From positions 831,123 through 895,122 of the forward strand of contig JAFTSH010000001.1 in the NCBI GenBank assembly GCA_017467405.1: a DNA stretch of 64,000 bases. Reading direction: 5' to 3'. The notes under the pieces were generated by a model. It was not told where the DNA came from. It saw only the letters and a list, made by a program, of their open reading frames with translations, and did no database searches. How positions within the stretch are numbered: the first letter of the stretch is position 1; every line of letters starts with the position of its first letter. Source of the stretch: Clostridia bacterium. Its GTDB lineage: Bacteria; Bacillota; Clostridia; Oscillospirales; Acutalibacteraceae. The position numbers and the translations under genes were made by a program. Below are positions 1 to 8,878 of the stretch, in pieces.

Positions 1-1406
1 GTGATACCGCTGTTGTCAGCAACAGCTTTTCTGAGTGCAATACGGACGTCACTGAAGCACGCCGGTGAATATACCGCAATACCCGGGATTGACGAAAGAA
101 AAGAAACGTCAAAAACACCGTGGTGCGTCTCGCCGTCTTCTCCTACAAGACCGGCCCTGTCAACGCCGATTATTACAGGCCTTTTTTGAAGTGCGGCATC
201 GTGAATAAGCTCATCGTATGCGCGCTGTAAAAATGATGAATAGACAGCAAATACGGGAATAACGCCCTTAGCTGCAAGGCCGGCTGCAAAGGTCACTGCG
301 TGTTCCTCTGCAATACCTACGTCAAAAAAACGCTCCAGATAGCGCCGTCTGAAGCACTCGAGTGACGTGCCCATCCCCATCGCAGCTGTTATTGCGCATA
401 TATTCTTGTTTTGATCTGATAATACGCACAGCTCGTCGGCAAAGACATCGGAAAACGTAGTCTTTTCTGAGATTTGTGCACCTTTCTCGGGAGAAAAGGG
501 TGCAACGGAATGATAAAAATCCGGCGTCGTTTCGGCTTTTTCGTAGCCTTTGCCCTTTTTGGTTATTACGTGTATCAGTACCGGCTTATTCTTAACCATC
601 TGAGCACTTTTAAAAACGTCACATAGTTTTGTGAGATCGTGCCCGTCAACGGGACCAAAATAGGAAAATCCTATGTCCTCAAACATATTGCTGTGATATA
701 TTGCGTTTTTAAAAAACTTCTTTATACGGTATACGGAATTTCTAAGCGGTTTTCCTATCAAAGGGATACGAATCAAGAAGTTTTCGAGACGTGATTTGAA
801 TTTGAGATAGGAAGGCCTCGACCGCATTACAGCCAGGTGTCTGGCAATACCGCCGACGTTGCGTGAGATCGACATTTTGTTGTCGTTGACAACAATGATG
901 AGATTTGCAGAAGTTCTTCCTGCGTTATTCAGCCCCTCAAATGCGAGTCCGCTCGAAAGTGATCCGTCACCTATTATTGCAACCGTATAGCTTGGATCGT
1001 TCGAAAGGCGCTTCGCCTCAGCGACGCCCAAGGCAAGCGAGATAGAGTTGCTGCTGTGACCGGTTTTAAAAAGATCGTGCTCGCTTTCATCGGGATTGGA
1101 GAAGCCGGAAAGGCCGCCTTCTTTTCGGAGTGTGTGAAAACGTGAATATCTGCCCGTTAGAAGCTTATGAGTGTAGGTCTGGTGACTGACGTCAAATATA
1201 AAATTATCCGACGGAGAGCTGAAAGAACGGTGTAAAGCAACGGTAAGCTCTACGCATCCAAGGTTTGAAGCAAGGTGACCGCCGTTCTTTGAAACGGTAT
1301 CTATTATCGTTTCTCTGATCTCTTTACACAGCGCAGAAAGCTCCGCTTGGGGAATATTTTTCAGGTCTTCGGGAGAAGAAATCGAAGATAATAAACTGAT
1401 TTCCAT
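1..1406 (-). CDS. dxs: 1-deoxy-D-xylulose-5-phosphate synthase, C-terminus cut by window edge
   Basis: Condenses pyruvate and glyceraldehyde-3-phosphate to DXP, the first step of the MEP isoprenoid pathway, using thiamine diphosphate in the cytoplasm. The reverse strand reads open from an ATG at 1406 to the edge, about 468 codons; the family is usually about 620 aa, so roughly the last quarter lies outside. Visible are the N-terminal SKNGGHLASNLG stretch, the TPP-binding GDGSLSSG motif near residue 145, the NDNKMSIS segment and the DRAGLVGEDGETHHG transketolase block near the edge. The start lies 1 nt after the ispA stop codon, so the two are very probably cotranscribed and translationally coupled. 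Confidence 0.97.
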   Translation of the reverse strand, partial: MEISLLSSISSPEDLKNIPQAELSALCKEIRETIIDTVSKNGGHLASNLGCVELTVALHRSFSSPSDNFIFDVSHQTYTHKLLTGRYSRFHTLRKEGGLSGFSNPDESEHDLFKTGHSSNSISLALGVAEAKRLSNDPSYTVAIIGDGSLSSGLAFEGLNNAGRTSANLIIVVNDNKMSISRNVGGIARHLAVMRSRPSYLKFKSRLENFLIRIPLIGKPLRNSVYRIKKFFKNAIYHSNMFEDIGFSYFGPVDGHDLTKLCDVFKSAQMVKNKPVLIHVITKKGKGYEKAETTPDFYHSVAPFSPEKGAQISEKTTFSDVFADELCVLSDQNKNICAITAAMGMGTSLECFRRRYLERFFDVGIAEEHAVTFAAGLAAKGVIPVFAVYSSFLQRAYDELIHDAALQKRPVIIGVDRAGLVGEDGETHHGVFDVSFLSSIPGIAVYSPACFSDVRIALRKAVADNSGI

Positions 1407-1407
1407 A

Positions 1408-2301
1408 TCAATTCTTTCTGTTTAACAGCATATCTGCAAGTCCGCAAAGCGCATCAGCACTTTCGCCGTACACGCAACGAAGACTATTCTTTGCTTTTTC
1501 GGTAAGCTCACTTGCAAGAGCAAAAGCACCCTCGACCCCGAGAAGTGTTGCATAGGTAGTCTTACAGTTTGCGGCGTCACTGCCGATTGGTTTGCCGAGA
1601 ATCTTCTCGTCGCCGGTAATATCGAGTATGTCATCAACGATCTGAAATACTCTGCCGATGTTGTGAGCGTATTCAGTTGCAGCCTTAAGCGCTTTTACAT
1701 CAGCGTTGGCAGAGATACATCCCATTCTGGCGGCACATATTATCATTCGTCCGGTCTTGCCGAAGTGCATCTCTTTTAAAGTGCTTTCGCTGATTTCTTT
1801 TCCTTCGGTCAAGAGGTCAATCACCTGACCGCCGACCATTCCCTCAGCGCCGCTTGCGAAAGCAAGCTCGTTTATGCACTTAATAACGTTTTCGGGTGAG
1901 ATAAATCTCAAGTCAGCTTTTGAAGCAGTTTCAAAAGCCAATGAGAGTAAGGCGTCGCCGGCAAGAAGTGCAATATCCACTCCGAAAGCGACGTGGCAGG
2001 ACGGCTTACCTCTTCTGAGATCGTCGTTATCCATGCACGGAAGATCGTCGTGTATCAGAGAATAGGTGTGTATCATTTCGATCGCGCACGCAAAAGGCAT
2101 CGCGGCATTTTGATCTGTCAGACCGTTAATTCGAGCAAATTCAAGAACAAGCGCAGGTCTTATTCTTTTGCCGCCGTTCATAAGACTGTAACGCATGGCG
2201 TCAAATACGCTGTGGCTGTATTCACCGCCGTCTGCAACGCGAGCCTCAAGTGAAGACGAAACCTCGGCGCTGTATTTTTTGAGCATTTCCGACGTAGTCA
2301 T
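1408..2301 (-). CDS. ispA: Polyprenyl (farnesyl/geranylgeranyl) diphosphate synthase
   Basis: Head-to-tail prenyltransferase that condenses IPP with allylic diphosphates. The 297-aa protein has both aspartate-rich motifs: the first as DDLPCMDNDD (residues 85-94), the second as DDILD (residues 223-227), plus the upstream GGKRIRP substrate-binding segment near residue 43. Length is normal for short-chain bacterial enzymes. It sits between xseB and dxs, the usual clostridial order, and feeds on the MEP pathway product. Product chain length (C15 or C20) cannot be decided from sequence alone. Confidence 0.95.
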   Translation of the reverse strand: MTTSEMLKKYSAEVSSSLEARVADGGEYSHSVFDAMRYSLMNGGKRIRPALVLEFARINGLTDQNAAMPFACAIEMIHTYSLIHDDLPCMDNDDLRRGKPSCHVAFGVDIALLAGDALLSLAFETASKADLRFISPENVIKCINELAFASGAEGMVGGQVIDLLTEGKEISESTLKEMHFGKTGRMIICAARMGCISANADVKALKAATEYAHNIGRVFQIVDDILDITGDEKILGKPIGSDAANCKTTYATLLGVEGAFALASELTEKAKNSLRCVYGESADALCGLADMLLNRKN

Positions 2302-2302
2302 A

Positions 2303-2482
2303 TCATGCCTCTTTCTTCGTTATTTTCAGTTCGGCTTCCTTGAGCATTTCTCCGCAATCGGCAAGAAGGGTTACTCCCTCGGAATAAAGCTCAATACTCT
2401 CCTCAAGCTTAACGTCGGGATCCTGAAGCAGAGCTATAATTTCATTCAACCTTTTTACAGACTCATCAAAACTTGCTTTCAT
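2303..2482 (-). CDS. xseB: Exodeoxyribonuclease VII small subunit
   Basis: Small helical subunit of exonuclease VII, which degrades single-stranded DNA. The protein is about 59 aa from the ATG at 2482 (MKASFDESVKRLNEI); an ATG six codons upstream is also possible, but the internal one matches family N-termini (xFExxxxRLxEIV). The coding region overlaps the 3-prime end of xseA by 17 nt and stops 1 nt before ispA, which points to coupled translation and a fixed subunit ratio. Confidence 0.93.
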   Translation of the reverse strand: MKASFDESVKRLNEIIALLQDPDVKLEESIELYSEGVTLLADCGEMLKEAELKITKKEA

Positions 2483-3686
2483 TATACATATTCCTTTCAC
2501 TTACGACGCATTTTAGCGCACCGTCGATGAGACGGACGTCAATCGCGTCACCAATGTTGAGATCAGAAGCACTATTCAGGCTGTTACCGTCTTTGGAAAC
2601 GATCGCGTATCCGCGTTGCATAACCTTTACGGGACTCAACGATTCAAGCGACGTTGCCGTCCTGAAAAGCTCCTGCTTCTTTTTGTCAAGGCAGGATTTG
2701 AACACGGCTTCGAGTCTTTCGGCACAACGTTCGAGCTGCTCGCCGTACTTCCCGAAAAACTTCGACGGATCCGAAAGATAGATATTTTTTGATAAATAAT
2801 CGAGTTGAAGCTTGCAGTAGTTAAGTTTGGAGTTTATTGCCGACAGCAGTGAATTGTTGAAGGAATCAATCAATTTCAACAACTCTGTTCTGTCGGGTGT
2901 GGCACTTTCTGCTGCCGCAGACGGAGTAGGTGCCCGCAGATCGGCAACAAAGTCACAGATGGTAAAATCTGTTTCGTGTCCAACGGCCGAAATGATCGGT
3001 GTGTTACACGAAGAAATGCGTCTGGCGAGCGCTTCGTTGTTGAAGGCAGAGAGATCTTCAGAAGAACCCCCTCCCCTGCCGATAATGATTACGTCCGCAG
3101 CGCACTCGGTATCAGCAAATTCAAGTGCACGGCAGAGCGAAGCAGGAGCTTCAGGACCCTGAACGAGGGACGGAACCAATATCAGCTCGGCATACGGCCA
3201 CCTTTTTGACAGTACGTTGATAATATCGTGAATAGCTGCACCGGTATCAGACGTTATTGCGCAGATGCGCTTCGGATAACGCGGTAAGGGCTTTTTAAGT
3301 TGGGGGTCAAAGAGTCCCTCTGCAGAGAGTTTTGCTTTAAGTCGCTCAAAAGCAACGTGCTCAGAACCGATTCCGTCGGGCTGCATATCAGCACAGTACA
3401 ACTGGCATTGGCCGTCTTTCTCGTAGATAGAGATTTTGCCCCGGCAAATTACCCTCATGCCGTTTTGAAGAGCAAACCGAAGCCTTCTTGCCGAACTGTC
3501 GAACATTACGCATCTGACAGAGGATTCGTTATCCTTCAGCGAAAAATACATATGTCCCGAGGATCTGATACTGATATTTGAAAGCTCTCCGCAAACGAAA
3601 ACGTTTTGCAGCATAGCGGCTCCGTCAAGAACGGATTTGGTTACACGATTCAGCTGTGTTACCGTAATAAAAAGATCTGAAGTCAT
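2466..3686 (-). CDS. xseA: Exodeoxyribonuclease VII large subunit
   Basis: Catalytic subunit of exonuclease VII. The 406-aa length is standard. There is an N-terminal OB-fold DNA-binding domain (about residues 1-105, including the CVMFDSSARRL region), the central catalytic domain starting around KRICAITSDTGAAIHDI with the glycine-rich IIIGRGGGSSEDLSAFN segment, and a helical C-terminal domain. Start and stop codons touch those of the TsaD-like gene upstream (1-nt overlap at 3686) and xseB downstream, so this is one operon. Confidence 0.96.
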   Translation of the reverse strand: MTSDLFITVTQLNRVTKSVLDGAAMLQNVFVCGELSNISIRSSGHMYFSLKDNESSVRCVMFDSSARRLRFALQNGMRVICRGKISIYEKDGQCQLYCADMQPDGIGSEHVAFERLKAKLSAEGLFDPQLKKPLPRYPKRICAITSDTGAAIHDIINVLSKRWPYAELILVPSLVQGPEAPASLCRALEFADTECAADVIIIGRGGGSSEDLSAFNNEALARRISSCNTPIISAVGHETDFTICDFVADLRAPTPSAAAESATPDRTELLKLIDSFNNSLLSAINSKLNYCKLQLDYLSKNIYLSDPSKFFGKYGEQLERCAERLEAVFKSCLDKKKQELFRTATSLESLSPVKVMQRGYAIVSKDGNSLNSASDLNIGDAIDVRLIDGALKCVVSERNMYNESKF

Positions 3687-4621
3687 CAGATTACCTCCGA
3701 GTGATGTAAAGAGGCTAAATAAGCAATTCCGACTGCGTTATCACCGGATAAATGCTTCGGACCGAATACAGCGTCGTAACGTTCGGTAAAATCTTTTCTG
3801 AGACTGCTGTTGGCCGAAACTCCTCCGGAAAACACAACCGGAAGATCACCATATGCTAAAAGTAATCTCTCAAGCATTTGTGAGATAGAGATGCGTATAT
3901 ACTCAATACACGTTGCGGCGACGTTTTCGGGGTCTTCTTCCTTGTCAAGCATTTGTTTACATATGTTTTCTATACCGGACAGACAGCAGTTTCCGTCTTT
4001 GACGGCAGCACGGAGCCCTTTTTTCGGTGTTCCTTTCGCAGCCATTTCATCAAGCTTCGGACCCGCGGGAAAAGGAAGACCGAGCATTACTCCTACCCTA
4101 TCGATCGCCTGACCGGCTTTTAGATCAAGTGACTGTGAAATAATTTTGCAGTTAAAAATACGTTTCTTATCAGGCGTCACCAGGACGGCTTCCGTAGTTC
4201 CTCCCGAAATATGAAACGCAATAAACTCGGTACCGACGAGATCATACCGTCCCGAACCGAGAGCAACGGCAGCAATATGGCCGGCTTGATGTGAAAAACG
4301 ATACAACGGAAGTTTCATGGCCGCAGCAACGGCAGAAGAAGCCGAAACTCCGGCAAGAAAGCAGGGCATATACGATCCCTCAATATCACGAGGTGTGTTG
4401 GAAACACCGATTGCGTTAATCTCATCGGTAAAGTCGCAAAAAAGCTCGTCTATCAACAAAGGTATATTTCTCGTATGCTGAAACAAGGCTTCGCTCTGTC
4501 TTAGACCAAGCTCGCCGGGTTTAACTTCAAGCAGCTTTCGTTTTGAGAACACGTTTTCGGGAGTATACAAAGCAGTTGAAGTCGTATAGTTGCTTGTATC
4601 AAAGCCTAAATAAGCGGTCAT
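3686..4621 (-). CDS. TsaD/Kae1-like protein (divergent paralogue)
   Basis: 311-aa ASKHA-fold protein related to TsaD, the tRNA threonylcarbamoyl transferase. TsaD hallmarks are present but altered: FDTSNYTTS at the N-terminus, HQAGH (H111 and H115, the metal-binding histidines, where TsaD has HMEGH), SGGTTEA in place of SGGHTE, SGGVSANSSL near residue 268 and a C-terminal GDNAVGIAY with the metal-ligand Asp. These differences suggest a paralogue and not the housekeeping TsaD; a clostridial family of this kind is usually annotated as Kae1-like or O-sialoglycoprotein endopeptidase-like. Its ATG overlaps the nusB stop by 4 nt. The exact reaction is unknown. Confidence 0.75.
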   Translation of the reverse strand: MTAYLGFDTSNYTTSTALYTPENVFSKRKLLEVKPGELGLRQSEALFQHTRNIPLLIDELFCDFTDEINAIGVSNTPRDIEGSYMPCFLAGVSASSAVAAAMKLPLYRFSHQAGHIAAVALGSGRYDLVGTEFIAFHISGGTTEAVLVTPDKKRIFNCKIISQSLDLKAGQAIDRVGVMLGLPFPAGPKLDEMAAKGTPKKGLRAAVKDGNCCLSGIENICKQMLDKEEDPENVAATCIEYIRISISQMLERLLLAYGDLPVVFSGGVSANSSLRKDFTERYDAVFGPKHLSGDNAVGIAYLASLHHSEVI

Positions 4622-5019
4622 TTTTGCTCAATAGAACGTGCAATTCCGCCGAGAACACCGTTTATGTAACCCGAGTCGTCTGTGCCTGCAAATTTCTTTG
4701 CAAGCTCTACAGCTTCGTTTATTGAAACACTGACGGGTATACTGTCTTCGAAAAGCATCTCATAGCACGCAAGACGCATCAAGGACAGACCGACACGGGA
4801 AACTCTTTGAAGCTTCCACGTTTTGCAGTTGTCTGAAATTTTCTGATCAATTTCCTCAAGGTTTTTAAAAACCCCGTTAACCAGCTTCGTGATGAACTCG
4901 TCCTCTTCGAAATCACGCGCTTGCTTTGCGTCTTCGATTATTTCGGGTATGGGTTCGTCCTTAAAACTCTTTTCAAACACAAGCAAAAATGCCTGTTCTC
5001 TCGCTTCTGTTCTTTTCAT
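4618..5019 (-). CDS. nusB: Transcription antitermination factor NusB
   Basis: All-helical 133-aa protein that joins NusE (S10) on boxA RNA during rRNA transcription antitermination. Recognisable elements are the N-terminal MKRTEAREQAFLLVFE, the KLVNGV segment and the C-terminal IPVSVSINEAVELAKKF, SGYINGVLG and IARS stretch, all typical of NusB. It is the first gene of the nusB-TsaD-like-xseA-xseB-ispA-dxs run; a weak terminator hairpin separates it from the upstream Asp23 gene. Confidence 0.95.
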   Translation of the reverse strand: MKRTEAREQAFLLVFEKSFKDEPIPEIIEDAKQARDFEEDEFITKLVNGVFKNLEEIDQKISDNCKTWKLQRVSRVGLSLMRLACYEMLFEDSIPVSVSINEAVELAKKFAGTDDSGYINGVLGGIARSIEQK

Positions 5020-5043
5020 TTTACATTCCTCTTAAATCCAAAT

Positions 5044-5070
5044 AACCCTTCACTGCAAGGGTGAAGGGTT
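5044..5070 (-). terminator. Hairpin between the Asp23 gene and nusB
   Basis: A 10-bp perfect stem (AACCCTTCAC / GTGAAGGGTT) with a 7-nt loop lies just after the Asp23 stop codon. On the minus strand the tract after the stem (ATTTGGATTT) is only moderately T-rich, so termination may be partial and allow readthrough into nusB. Confidence 0.55.
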
Positions 5071-5081
5071 TTATGTTGTAC

Positions 5082-5447
5082 TTATCGATTCGCCGAAAGG
5101 CTGATTTCAATGTCCGCAACCGTGACGTTCACCTTTGCCACGGGTCTGTTCGTCATATTCATAATTGCATACCTGACGTTCTGCTGGACGTCTGCAACAA
5201 CATCTCTGAGCTTCGCATCGGCCTTAAGACGAATATATACGTCTACGATGATTGACTTGTCAGGCGCATACGACACCTTGACGCCTCCGAGCAGTTTGTC
5301 ACCTGACATTGCGCTTTTGATCGACAGAGTCGCAGGTGCCATATCGGCAACCCCGTCAACGTCCTTTGCGGCAACGGTAGCGATCTTTGCGATTACATCT
5401 TCAGATATTTTCAAACCGCCGACCTTATCGTTCTTTTCGATATTCAT
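5082..5447 (-). CDS. Asp23/Gls24 family envelope stress protein
   Basis: 121-aa protein of the Asp23 (alkaline shock protein) family, members of which are associated with the membrane or envelope in Firmicutes. The family core is clear: GGLKISEDVIAKIA, AAKDVDGVADM, the VKVSYAPDKSIIVDVYI strand and RLRDVVADVQQNV-like helix. The start is placed at the ATG at 5447 because it is preceded by a strong AGGAGG; an in-frame ATG seven codons earlier has none. In many clostridia this gene lies directly upstream of nusB, as here. Confidence 0.88.
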   Translation of the reverse strand: MNIEKNDKVGGLKISEDVIAKIATVAAKDVDGVADMAPATLSIKSAMSGDKLLGGVKVSYAPDKSIIVDVYIRLKADAKLRDVVADVQQNVRYAIMNMTNRPVAKVNVTVADIEISLSANR

Positions 5448-5549
5448 ATAATCTGCCTCCTTATACATCCGTCAAGCAGTGATTCGGACACTTAATAATA
5501 CCGTTAAACGGCTTTTAAGTAATTATATCACATTTTTTGATTTTAACAA

Positions 5550-6095
5550 CTAATTTACCTCAAGTATTTTAATATTTTCTAAAGAAATACCCGTTTGTGA
5601 CATGACAATGTCCTGAATTTGGACGGTTTCGCTTCCCAAAAGCCCTTCGGTGCGAACAATAATGCTGACGTTTGAACCGTTTACGATGGCAATACACTCG
5701 TTAAAACCTTTTGCTTTTAGTAGCGTTTCTATATTGGCTTCATACTCTACGGATTTAGCAAGCTGATTTAACGACGTTTCGGCTGCCTTTTTGCTCTCAT
5801 CGCTTGACTTCAAATCAGATATTATTTCATTCAACGAATCCTTTTCATTTTCTCTCGCTTCTTCTCTTTCTTTTCGTGCATTTATAAAATAATTATCCTT
5901 TTGGGCTGTAACCGATGAAACGTTTGCACCGACGAACTGTGCCGATCCCAGGTATTCTTCACCCGTATCCTGAGGTGCGTCAACCGACTTATCTGATGCT
6001 GACATTTGCCAATTAAGATATACTGCAGCGGACAGTGCAAGCACGAGCACGCAAAGCACGACGGCCTTTTTGCCGATTACAAAACTTTTCTTCAT
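5550..6095 (-). CDS. spoIIIAH: Stage III sporulation protein AH
   Basis: Mother-cell component of the SpoIIIA-SpoIIQ channel that spans the space between the two forespore membranes. The 181-aa protein has one N-terminal membrane segment (about residues 9-28), a charged linker rich in Glu/Lys (residues 75-110) and a C-terminal ring-forming domain (EANIETLLKAKGFNECIAIV; then GSNVSIIVRTEGL). Last gene of the spoIIIA operon, 12 nt after spoIIIAG. A T-rich region follows, without a strong hairpin visible. Confidence 0.93.
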   Translation of the reverse strand: MKKSFVIGKKAVVLCVLVLALSAAVYLNWQMSASDKSVDAPQDTGEEYLGSAQFVGANVSSVTAQKDNYFINARKEREEARENEKDSLNEIISDLKSSDESKKAAETSLNQLAKSVEYEANIETLLKAKGFNECIAIVNGSNVSIIVRTEGLLGSETVQIQDIVMSQTGISLENIKILEVN

Positions 6096-6107
6096 TAAAA
6101 TCTCTCC

Positions 6108-6650
6108 TTAACGCTTTCTTTGTGTAATATATATTTTATCTTTGGGAATATCCAGCACGGCAGCTACCGCATCGCGCACGGCCGTTTTTACCGCTTCGTC
6201 TTCACCGCCATCGCATACTACAACAACGCCGTTGATCGAAGGTGTCAGTATTGCGGTTGTAACGAGTGCTTCGTCTCCTGCGTCGTTAATTATTTTTGAG
6301 TAGCTTTTTTCGTTCGAATTTTTTTCAGAATAACCGTTTTCGTTTTGCTCCGTTTCGGTTGACTTGTTTTCATCGTAAACGTAAATATATTCTTCCGATG
6401 CGGCCAGCGTTACGGCTATATTACATTTCCCTGCTCCGTCTATCTTTGAGACTATTCTTTCTAACTTTTCTTCAAGGTAATCTGCGTATTCAGTTACGGA
6501 AAACTGTGAAGCGTTATGTTCGGAGGAATTGTCCGTTGGAAAATAATCTGAAAGAAATATTATGATTATTCCTGCAAGCCCTATAAAGATCGCAATATTT
6601 ATCCCTTTTTTACCCTTAAAAAGCTTCTTTATTCCTTCCGGTATATTCAC
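6108..6650 (-). CDS. spoIIIAG: Stage III sporulation protein AG
   Basis: 180-aa ring-forming channel protein of the feeding-tube apparatus. One membrane segment at about residues 18-36 follows a basic cytoplasmic N-terminus (KKLFKGKKG). The extracytoplasmic part has the family elements YLEEKLERIVSKIDGAGKCNIAVTL near residue 60, GVVVVCDGGEDEAVKTAVRDAV and a closing PKDKIYITQRKR. The insert around residues 90-118 is low-complexity Asn/Glu/Ser-rich. Its start shares one base with the spoIIIAF stop. Confidence 0.95.
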   Translation of the reverse strand: MNIPEGIKKLFKGKKGINIAIFIGLAGIIIIFLSDYFPTDNSSEHNASQFSVTEYADYLEEKLERIVSKIDGAGKCNIAVTLAASEEYIYVYDENKSTETEQNENGYSEKNSNEKSYSKIINDAGDEALVTTAILTPSINGVVVVCDGGEDEAVKTAVRDAVAAVLDIPKDKIYITQRKR

Positions 6651-7123
6651 TATTCCTCCACCTCTTTAATAATTATCTGTGCCTCACCGCCAAAATGCTC
6701 GTTCACCGCACCAAAGACTGAGTCGCGTTCCGAAATATGCTCATTGTCAAGCCAAATTGTTATGACGCAATCAACGATAGTTTCATTTTCCGTTTTTAAT
6801 TCCAGATTTATATCGTTTATTACAAACTCTTTATCGGCAAGGAGTGCCGTTATTTCGCGCTCCATTTCATTCTCTGTAAGCGAAAGAACGTTTTCTTCGT
6901 TGTATATTTCACTGTCAAAAGCGTTACCGACAGGCAAGGTAAACTCGGAAGAAATGTCCGAAAAATCAGCACCGGCGAGAGGAACGGCAAAACAGCAGAT
7001 GATAAAGAGCCCCGTGATATATCTTACGGTTCTTTCCCAACCTACGGGTGAAAGAATATTGATCATACCTCCTCCGATAAGCGCAAAAGAAACCGAGAGG
7101 CAGATATCCTTCAAATCGCTCAT
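6650..7123 (-). CDS. spoIIIAF: Stage III sporulation protein AF
   Basis: 157-aa membrane protein with two hydrophobic segments near the N-terminus (about residues 8-25 and 33-51) and a soluble C-terminal domain, the standard SpoIIIAF layout. Position between spoIIIAE and spoIIIAG and the conserved NILSPVGWERTVRYITGLF segment support the call. The 5-prime end overlaps the spoIIIAE stop by 4 nt. Confidence 0.9.
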   Translation of the reverse strand: MSDLKDICLSVSFALIGGGMINILSPVGWERTVRYITGLFIICCFAVPLAGADFSDISSEFTLPVGNAFDSEIYNEENVLSLTENEMEREITALLADKEFVINDINLELKTENETIVDCVITIWLDNEHISERDSVFGAVNEHFGGEAQIIIKEVEE

Positions 7124-8268
7124 TTTCCTATTCCTCCGGCCAGATAAACGGCAGCAAGTGAAACTACAAAAGATATAAATACGCAGACCATTACCGAGCT
7201 CATAACCGATACCGTTTCACCTGCCGACTTGAGCAAACGCGAGATGCCTGACAATCCGAACAGATCTGCTGCGATGGCCGAAATACTCATTACAATCCGA
7301 TACAGGATCAGTTCGGTAAATATCGGTAACATGATTATGCAAACGGCTATAACGCCGTATAGGCCGATTCCCGTGCCTATAAGAGAGGCTGACGTTTTAA
7401 TTGAGTTATACGCTTCGGCGACAGATCCTCCGACAACGGGAATTGAAGTGGAAATTATGTATCTGCCCGTCTTTGTCAAAAATGAATCGGAAGCCGCTCC
7501 CGCTATCGTGCGGAAATTCATTACGGAAGAAAAAATCGTCATAACAACGCCAAGCAGCCATTTTACCGATTTACTTATACTCTCCGAAAAACGCGTAATA
7601 CCTTCCTGAGAGCTTGATACGCTTCCTGCAACGTTTAACGCCAGCACCATGCCGCAAGCAGGTGTAATAATCTTATATGAGACGGTTGTGACGACCTCCG
7701 AAACCAATATCGTGCCGTTGCCGTACGCCGCTGCTGTGGCTGTTTTTCCGCACATTATAAGAGCAGAGCAATATACGGGAACGAAGCCGTTGATAAAATA
7801 ACCGACTAAAGTTACCGTTTCGCCTGCACGATACATCGTCTTCGAAAGCGGAACAACGAGTATGCAACAAATAATAGCCGAGCATAGATACGTATACACG
7901 TGATTGTTATTATTAAGCGTTATCAGCGCTGTTTCATATACGGAACAAAATATAATTAAAACGAACAGTGATATCAGCACACCGACGGGAGCGGTAAACG
8001 ATTCGTTAAAGGCGTCAATTACGATACTTATAATGCCTTCCTCAGATATATTAAGAACCGAAAGAGGACTTTCGGAACTTACGCCAACATCTTCAAGCTT
8101 TTCAGCCGCGTTTTCCGGAAGATATTCTTCAAGGGAATCTGCGTCGGTCTTTTCCGTCACCGCTTCATTGGTTGAATCATCGACGGCAAGCACCTGCAAC
8201 GTCGGAGCTAAAAGTATAAACAGAAACGAGATTATAAATATATTTATTAGTTTCCTGCCTTTTATCAT
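7120..8268 (-). CDS. spoIIIAE: Stage III sporulation protein AE
   Basis: 382-aa polytopic membrane protein of the SpoIIIA channel, close to the roughly 400 aa of Bacillus SpoIIIAE. It has an N-terminal signal-like segment (residues 7-28), an extracytoplasmic acidic stretch, then six or more membrane helices. Family signatures are FINGFVPVYCSAL, ACGMVLALNVAGSVS, FRTIAGAASDSFLTKTGRYI and SSIPVVGGSVAEAYN-like text near residue 275. 12 nt after spoIIIAD, overlapping spoIIIAF by 4 nt. Confidence 0.95.
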   Translation of the reverse strand: MIKGRKLINIFIISFLFILLAPTLQVLAVDDSTNEAVTEKTDADSLEEYLPENAAEKLEDVGVSSESPLSVLNISEEGIISIVIDAFNESFTAPVGVLISLFVLIIFCSVYETALITLNNNNHVYTYLCSAIICCILVVPLSKTMYRAGETVTLVGYFINGFVPVYCSALIMCGKTATAAAYGNGTILVSEVVTTVSYKIITPACGMVLALNVAGSVSSSQEGITRFSESISKSVKWLLGVVMTIFSSVMNFRTIAGAASDSFLTKTGRYIISTSIPVVGGSVAEAYNSIKTSASLIGTGIGLYGVIAVCIIMLPIFTELILYRIVMSISAIAADLFGLSGISRLLKSAGETVSVMSSVMVCVFISFVVSLAAVYLAGGIGK

Positions 8269-8280
8269 ACGTCCTCCGGA

Positions 8281-8667
8281 TTATTCGATCAGTGACATAA
8301 CCGCTCTGATGATCTCGTTCAGAAAAGGAAGCGTCATCAGAACAACCGCTACCTTTCCGGCGATCGTTACCTGCGTTGAAAGTGCTTTTTGACCGCTATC
8401 GGTACAAATATCTGACGAAATCGTCGAAAGATAACACACACCGAGTGCTTTTAAGGCGACGGAAATATATTCACTCGAAATATCGGTGTAAGAAAACATC
8501 TTCTCAACCGTCGCAACCAACGGACCGACAGAAGATAATATTACGACCGATACCACACCTGCTGCGAGGATAGGCAACAACCTTTCAATCGGCGAAGAGA
8601 TATTTCGAAGCAAGGATGCGGCTATGCAAGCGGCAAGAACAAAAGCAGATACTGACAATATATTCAT
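8281..8667 (-). CDS. spoIIIAD: Stage III sporulation protein AD
   Basis: About 128-aa membrane protein with four hydrophobic segments; the start is set at the ATG at 8667 (MNILSVSAFVLAACIAAS), since the extra 25 residues of the longer frame overlap spoIIIAC and do not fit the family. The SYTDISSEYISVALKALGV and CTDSGQKALSTQVTIAGK segments are characteristic of SpoIIIAD. The start lies 4 nt after the spoIIIAC stop. Confidence 0.93.
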   Translation of the reverse strand: MNILSVSAFVLAACIAASLLRNISSPIERLLPILAAGVVSVVILSSVGPLVATVEKMFSYTDISSEYISVALKALGVCYLSTISSDICTDSGQKALSTQVTIAGKVAVVLMTLPFLNEIIRAVMSLIE

Positions 8668-8671
8668 TTCG

Positions 8672-8866
8672 TTACAGTCCAAACAGGCTTTTGATTTCGG
8701 TAAAAAGTCCGCTGATCTCATGCGCAACCATAGAAAGCACAACGATTAATCCGGCAATAGTCGTCAACATTGCCTGGTCTTCCCTGCCGGCTCTCGTCAA
8801 CAGTTGGTTCAGTACCGCTACGATTATACCTATGGCGGCAATTTTAAAAATAAGATCAACATCCAT
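8672..8866 (-). CDS. spoIIIAC: Stage III sporulation protein AC
   Basis: Small 64-aa membrane protein with two helices, the usual size. MDVDLIFKIAAIGIIVAVLN and the polar GREDQA turn between helices match the family. It lies in the conserved AB-AC-AD order, 12 nt after spoIIIAB. Confidence 0.94.
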   Translation of the reverse strand: MDVDLIFKIAAIGIIVAVLNQLLTRAGREDQAMLTTIAGLIVVLSMVAHEISGLFTEIKSLFGL

Positions 8867-8878
8867 TTATTTCACCCG

